This document shows, piece by piece, positions 13,939 through 16,951 of a stretch of DNA of 16,951 nucleotides. A program made the position numbers and the translations under genes. Source of the stretch: Thermoleophilia bacterium (GTDB lineage: Bacteria > Actinomycetota > Thermoleophilia > Gaiellales > JAICJC01). The stretch's first letter is position 1. Every line of letters starts with the position of its first letter. The notes below the pieces were generated by a model. The model searched no databases, had not been told where the DNA came from, and worked only from the letters and a program-made list of their open reading frames with translations. The stretch lies in assembly GCA_025928435.1 (NCBI GenBank), contig JAICJM010000076.1, positions 1 to 16,951 of the forward strand, written 5' to 3'.

Positions 13939-14232
13939 ATGAACCTGTACGTGATCCTGCGCCGGAGCGGATGGACCTCGGCGGCGGAGCTGGGCGAGGC
14001 GGCCGGGCGCTCGACGCGCGTCGGCGAGCAGATGCCCGACGACGTCCGCTGGATCCGCAGCTACGTGCTGGACGAGGGCGCCGGGTCGGTGGGCACCGTG
14101 TGCATCTACGAGGCGGAGAGCCCGGAGGCGATCCGCAAGCACGCGAGCCGCGCCGACCTGCCCGTCGACGAGATCATCCCCGTCGCCGACACCGTGATCG
14201 TCCGGCCCGATCCCCAGCCCGCCACGGCGTAA
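13939..14232 (+). CDS. DUF4242 family small protein
   Basis: A 97-aa soluble protein beginning MNLYVILRR, with two strand-helix repeats in a ferredoxin-like pattern (W-I-R-S-Y-V-L-D and G-T-V-C-I-Y-E-A-E-S-P-E-A-I-R-K-H-A) as in the DUF4242 family. Function of the family is unknown; some members are annotated as nickel-binding. The start is chosen because GGAGGAGG lies just before it (13926-13933 region) with CTCC as spacer. An in-frame ATG at 13906 precedes the ribosome binding site and would add residues unlike the family. In actinobacteria such genes often sit beside LuxR regulators with ATPase domains, matching the arrangement here. It ends shortly before a strong hairpin. Confidence 0.8.
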   Translation: MNLYVILRRSGWTSAAELGEAAGRSTRVGEQMPDDVRWIRSYVLDEGAGSVGTVCIYEAESPEAIRKHASRADLPVDEIIPVADTVIVRPDPQPATA

Positions 14233-14251
14233 CCCCTCACGTACGGACCCC

Positions 14252-14281
14252 CCGCGGGGCCGGCTGCGGCCGGCCCCGCGG
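14252..14281 (+). terminator. Strong GC hairpin terminator after the DUF4242 gene
   Basis: A perfect 13-base stem: CCGCGGGGCCGGC (14252-14264), loop TGCG (14265-14268), GCCGGCCCCGCGG (14269-14281). It lies 20 bases after the TAA stop of the DUF4242 gene. There is no U-tract, as is common for actinobacterial terminators. The symmetric form could act on either strand. Confidence 0.65.
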
Positions 14282-14285
14282 CGGC

Positions 14286-14300
14286 CGCGGAACTTCCGCG
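14286..14300. promoter_or_regulatory. Perfect palindrome upstream of the lipoprotein gene, candidate operator
   Basis: CGCGGAA-C-TTCCGCG is a perfect 15-base palindrome, five bases after the terminator stem and 22 bases before the ATG at 14323. Its length and the GGAAnTTCC core fit a dimer-binding site, but it could also be a second hairpin of the terminator region. No known operator was recognised. Confidence 0.35.
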
Positions 14301-14322
14301 ACAGGCGAGCCGTCGAAGGTGC

Positions 14323-14652
14323 ATGGTGATCCGACTCGCATCCCTCCTGATCGCCCTGGCCGTGGGCGCCGGGTGCGGAAGCCAGGCGACGCCCCACTCC
14401 GGGCCTCCGGGGCCGGTCTCCGACCCCGCCGGCGTCCTGCACCTGAAGCCGGGCCACTACACCTTCCACCTCGGCCGCGACGTCCGGGTCGGCGAGCCGA
14501 TCCGGTGCTTCACGCGGAGCGGCCGGCCCGCGGGCGGCGGGGCGATCGAGCCGCGCGGTCACGGTGTCGGGTCGTCGACCGGGTTCGAGGCGACGACGTC
14601 CGCGAACGGCCGCGTGCGCGTCACATGCCCCGCGCGCCCCGGGAACGCCTGA
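14323..14652 (+). CDS. Predicted small lipoprotein, hypothetical
   Basis: A 109-aa protein with a short positive N-terminus (MVIR), a hydrophobic stretch [13 protein letters not shown] and Cys18, consistent with a lipoprotein signal peptide. The lipobox (V-G-A-G-C) is imperfect because Leu is missing at -3. Mature protein would be about 92 aa, Gly/Pro-rich, with a second pair of cysteines (C63 and C102, which could form a disulfide) and an [10 protein letters not shown] strand. No family recognised. AAGG upstream gives a modest ribosome binding site. Its last 32 bases overlap the 3' end of the photolyase pseudogene on the opposite strand. It is probably exported and membrane-anchored; function unknown. 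Confidence 0.6.
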   Translation: MVIRLASLLIALAVGAGCGSQATPHSGPPGPVSDPAGVLHLKPGHYTFHLGRDVRVGEPIRCFTRSGRPAGGGAIEPRGHGVGSSTGFEATTSANGRVRVTCPARPGNA

Positions 14653-15945
14653 CCTTCTCGTACGCGTCGAGCGCGCGGCGGCGCGCCGCCCCGTGGTCGA
14701 CGATCGGCTCGGGCCGGGGGTCGTCACCCAGCCAGCGGCCGGTATAGGCGCTGTCGGGGTCGAACCGGTCGGCCTGGGTGTCGGGGTTGAAGATGCGGTG
14801 GTAGGGGGCCGCGTCGGCGCCGCTGCCCGCAACCCACTGCCAGCCGAGCGTGTTGTTCGCCAGGTCGGCGTCGACCAGGGTGTCCCAGTACCAGCGCGCC
14901 CCCTCGCGCCAGTCGACCAGCAGGTCCTTGGTCAGGAACGACGCGGTCACCATCCGCGCCCGGTTGTGAAGCCAGCCCCGCTCCACAGCTGGCGCATGCC
15001 CGCGTCGACGAGGCGGAAGCCGGTCTCGCCCCGCTGCCACGCCTCGAGCCCGCGGCGGTCGTCCCGCCAGGGCATGTGCCACTACCTGGTGCGCAGGGGC
15101 TCCGAGACCGTGAACGGGTAGTGGTAGAGCAGGTGATGGGCGAAGTCGCGCCAGCCGAGCTGGCGCAGGTACGGCTCGGCGGCACGGCCGGCCGCGTCGC
15201 GCACGGCCCACCAGACCTGCCGGGGCGAGAGCTCGCCGAAGTGCAGGTGCCGCGAGAGCTGCGAGGTCGGCAGGGCCGGCCGGTCGCGGTCGCCCTCGTA
15301 CCGTGCGGCGCGCCCGAGGAAGTCGTCCAGCCGCTCGTGCGCGCCGGCCTCGCCGGGCGTCCACTCCCCGGCCAGGCCGGCGTCCCACGGGATCCGCGGC
15401 AGCAGGTCGAGGTCGTCGAGCGCGAGCGACTCCGGCCACGCCTCCGGCACGTGCAGCGTCGGCTCCGGTAGGGGCTGGTCCGGCTCGCCCAACGCGCGCT
15501 GCGCCCGCCAGAAGGGCGTGAAGACCTGGTAGGGCTCGCCGCCGCCGGTCACCACCGTCCACGGCTCGCGCAGCACCGCCGCCCCGAAGCTGCGGCAGTC
15601 GCCGAGCTCGCGCTTCACCACCGCGTCGCGGTCGACGGCCGCAGGCTCATAGCGGCGGTTCCAGACGATCGCGTCCGCGCCGGCCTCCGCGGCCAGGTCG
15701 CGGAGCGTCCCGAGCGTCGGCCCGCGCCGGATCACGAGCCGCGAGCGGTGGCGGCGAAGCGCGGCGTCGAGCGCCGCGAGCGAGTGGTGCAGCCACCACC
15801 GCGACGCGGCGCCGGGCGGCCAGTCGCCCTCCTCGTCGGGCGCCCACACATAGACGGGCACGACGGGGCCGCGGGCGGCGGCGTCCGCGAGCGCCGGGTT
15901 GTCCGCCAGGCGCAGGTCGTTGCGCAGCCACACGATCGTCGTCAA
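14621..15945 (-). pseudogene. phr: Deoxyribodipyrimidine photolyase (class I), broken by a nonsense codon and a frameshift
   Basis: The N-terminal 287 codons encode a typical photolyase/cryptochrome alpha-beta domain (TIVWLRNDLRLADNPAL), then [15 protein letters not shown] (227-241) and [16 protein letters not shown] (262-277). An in-frame TAG (15084-15082) stops it. The same frame continues as [17 protein letters not shown] and [10 protein letters not shown], clearly family sequence, until about 14983. From 14974 the family sequence resumes one frame over ([34 protein letters not shown]) to the TGA at 14623-14621. Eight bases lie between the two W codons where nine are expected, so one base is missing. 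Restored, it would be about 440 aa. The lesions remove the FAD-binding half. The start is TTG at 15945; a TAGCGT -10-like hexamer lies just upstream. Two sequencing errors are an alternative. Confidence 0.88.
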
Positions 15946-15968
15946 GGCCCCACGCTACCCAGCGGCGA

Positions 15969-15998
15969 TTGCGCAGGGTCGCGGGCGGCCGGTACGAT
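15969..15998 (+). promoter_or_regulatory. Candidate promoter for the cyclase-receiver gene
   Basis: TTGCGC (15969-15974) and TACGAT (15993-15998) are separated by 18 bases. TACGAT fits the actinobacterial -10 form TAnnnT. A transcript would start near 16005, leaving about 15 bases of leader holding the GGAGG ribosome binding site at 16011-16015. It lies in the 74-base gap shared with the divergent photolyase pseudogene. Confidence 0.4.
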
Positions 15999-16019
15999 CG
16001 GCGCCCCCAGGGAGGCTCC

Positions 16020-16951
16020 TTGTCCGCACTGCCAACCGGCACCGTCACGCTGCTCTTCACCGATCTCGAGGGATCGACCGGCCTGATGCGGCAGCTCGGT
16101 GACCGCTACGGCGAACTGCTGCACGACCACCGCCGGCTGATGCGCCACGTCGTCGCGCGGCACGGCGGCTCGGAGGTGGACACGGCCGGCGACGGGAACT
16201 TCATCGCGTTCCCGACGGCCCGCGACGGCGTCGCCGCTGCGGTGGACGCGCAGCGGGCGATGGCCGACCACCCCTGGCCGGCGGAGGCGGTGGTGCGGGT
16301 GCGCATGGCCCTGCACACCGGCGAGCCACGGCTCGCCGAGCAGGGCTACCACGGGCTCGGCGTCCATCTCGCGGCGCGCCTGTGCCAGTCGGGCCGGGGC
16401 GGGCAGATCCTGCTCTCCGAGGCCACCCGGGCGGTGATCGCGGACGACATGCCCCCGGGCGTCTCGGTCACCAGCCTGGGCGAGCGGGGACTCAAGGACT
16501 TCGACCGGCCGCAGCCCGTCTACGAGGTGGTCGCGGCCGGCGTCCCCGAGGCGTCCGCGGGGCCCGCGGCGCTGCGCGTCGTGCTCGCCGAGGACTCCGT
16601 GCTCCTCCGCGAGGGCATCGCCAGGCTGCTCGAGAGCGAGGGCTTCGAGGTCGTCGGCCAGGTGGACAACCCGGACGACCTCGTGCGCCGGGTCGGCTTC
16701 GCGAAGCCGGACGTGGCGATCGTCGACATCCGCATGCCGCCGACGCACACGGACGAAGGCCTGCAGGCGGCGCGGCGCATCCGCGAGCGCCATCCCGGCG
16801 TGGGGGTGCTCGTGCTCTCCCAGTACGTCGAGGCCGAGTACGCGACCGGCCTCCTGAGCGAGCAGGCCGAGGGCACCGGCTACCTGCTGAAGGACCGCAT
16901 CGCGAACGTGGGCGACTTCACCGACGCGGTGCGCCGCGTCGCCGGCGGCGG
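16020..16951 (+). CDS. Class III nucleotide cyclase domain fused to response-regulator receiver domain (partial, runs off the window)
   Basis: The frame opens at TTG 16020, preceded by GGAGG and the spacer CTCC, and continues past the window end; 310 codons are visible. Residues about 6-170 are a cyclase homology domain: VTLLFTDLEGST with D15, DTAGDGNFIAF with D58 (the two metal-binding aspartates) and GVHLAARL with H116 and R120, followed by GGQILLSEATR. The usual transition-state Asn is His and the purine-selecting Lys is Asp54, so activity or substrate is uncertain. Residues about 185-305 are a receiver domain: acidic pair E191-D192, phospho-acceptor D236 in VAIVDIRMPP, S267 and K291 in GYLLKD. 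It resembles NarL-type receivers, so an HTH may follow beyond the edge. The order cyclase-then-receiver is unusual, since receivers are normally N-terminal. Confidence 0.85.
   Translation, partial: MSALPTGTVTLLFTDLEGSTGLMRQLGDRYGELLHDHRRLMRHVVARHGGSEVDTAGDGNFIAFPTARDGVAAAVDAQRAMADHPWPAEAVVRVRMALHTGEPRLAEQGYHGLGVHLAARLCQSGRGGQILLSEATRAVIADDMPPGVSVTSLGERGLKDFDRPQPVYEVVAAGVPEASAGPAALRVVLAEDSVLLREGIARLLESEGFEVVGQVDNPDDLVRRVGFAKPDVAIVDIRMPPTHTDEGLQAARRIRERHPGVGVLVLSQYVEAEYATGLLSEQAEGTGYLLKDRIANVGDFTDAVRRVAGG

Noticed and set aside
14621..15081. Separate gene covering the photolyase C-terminal half
   Set aside because: The segment begins mid-domain, has no start with a ribosome binding site before the conserved motifs, and changes frame within the family alignment. 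It is the remainder of the broken photolyase.
1..16951. tRNA, rRNA, insertion sequence, riboswitch or phage content
   Set aside because: No CCA-ended cloverleaf, rRNA motif, transposase or integrase domain, or known riboswitch core was seen by eye on either strand. A covariance-model scan would be needed to exclude small RNAs.

Overview
The window is 16.95 kb of very GC-rich DNA packed with genes, many of them overlapping by 1-4 bases at start/stop codons. Gene content, non-ATG starts and apparently leaderless genes suggest a soil-type actinobacterium. My guess, from style rather than a marker gene, is the Thermoleophilia (Gaiellales/Solirubrobacterales). No rRNA, tRNA, CRISPR array, insertion sequence or phage gene was seen.

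Layout. (1) 1-469: tail of an amidohydrolase, then a Rieske [2Fe-2S] ferredoxin-like gene, rightward. (2) 491-3033, leftward: cydB and cydA, a cytochrome bd quinol oxidase, coupled by a TGATG overlap. A hairpin spanning both convergent stop codons separates block 1 from block 2. (3) 3034-3194: a regulatory gap with three tandem hairpins, a candidate operator and a candidate promoter. (4) 3195-10933, rightward: a catabolic operon. It encodes a GlpA-like FAD dehydrogenase with a C-terminal BFD [2Fe-2S] domain, a compact second flavoprotein, a 72-aa small protein with a hydrophobic tail, a GntR/HutC (UTRA) regulator, an APC-family permease, a GlpK-like FGGY kinase and a YtcJ-type amidohydrolase. 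(5) 10957-14232: a DUF2218 protein, a large ATPase-LuxR (LAL/MalT-like) regulator and a DUF4242 protein. (6) 14323-15945: a small predicted lipoprotein converging on a photolyase gene broken by an in-frame stop and a frameshift. (7) 16020-end: a class III nucleotide cyclase domain fused to a response-regulator receiver domain, starting at TTG and cut by the window edge.

How the genes may work together. The operon in (4) looks like a glycerol-3-phosphate route (kinase plus GlpA/GlpB-like dehydrogenase) adapted to another substrate. The importer is an amino-acid/amine-type permease rather than a glycerol facilitator, and the kinase lacks the glycerol-binding arginine of E. coli GlpK (Gly at that position). 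A hydrolase could release the substrate or process a derivative, and the 72-aa protein could tether the flavoproteins to the membrane. This is inference; the substrate cannot be read from the sequence.

A second theme is a family of short palindromes with the form GGGG-N-CTG-N'-CCCC. It occurs at three places: between convergent genes, in a divergent promoter gap, and inside the first codons of the LuxR gene. The inner base pair and the outer arms differ between loci but largely remain self-complementary.
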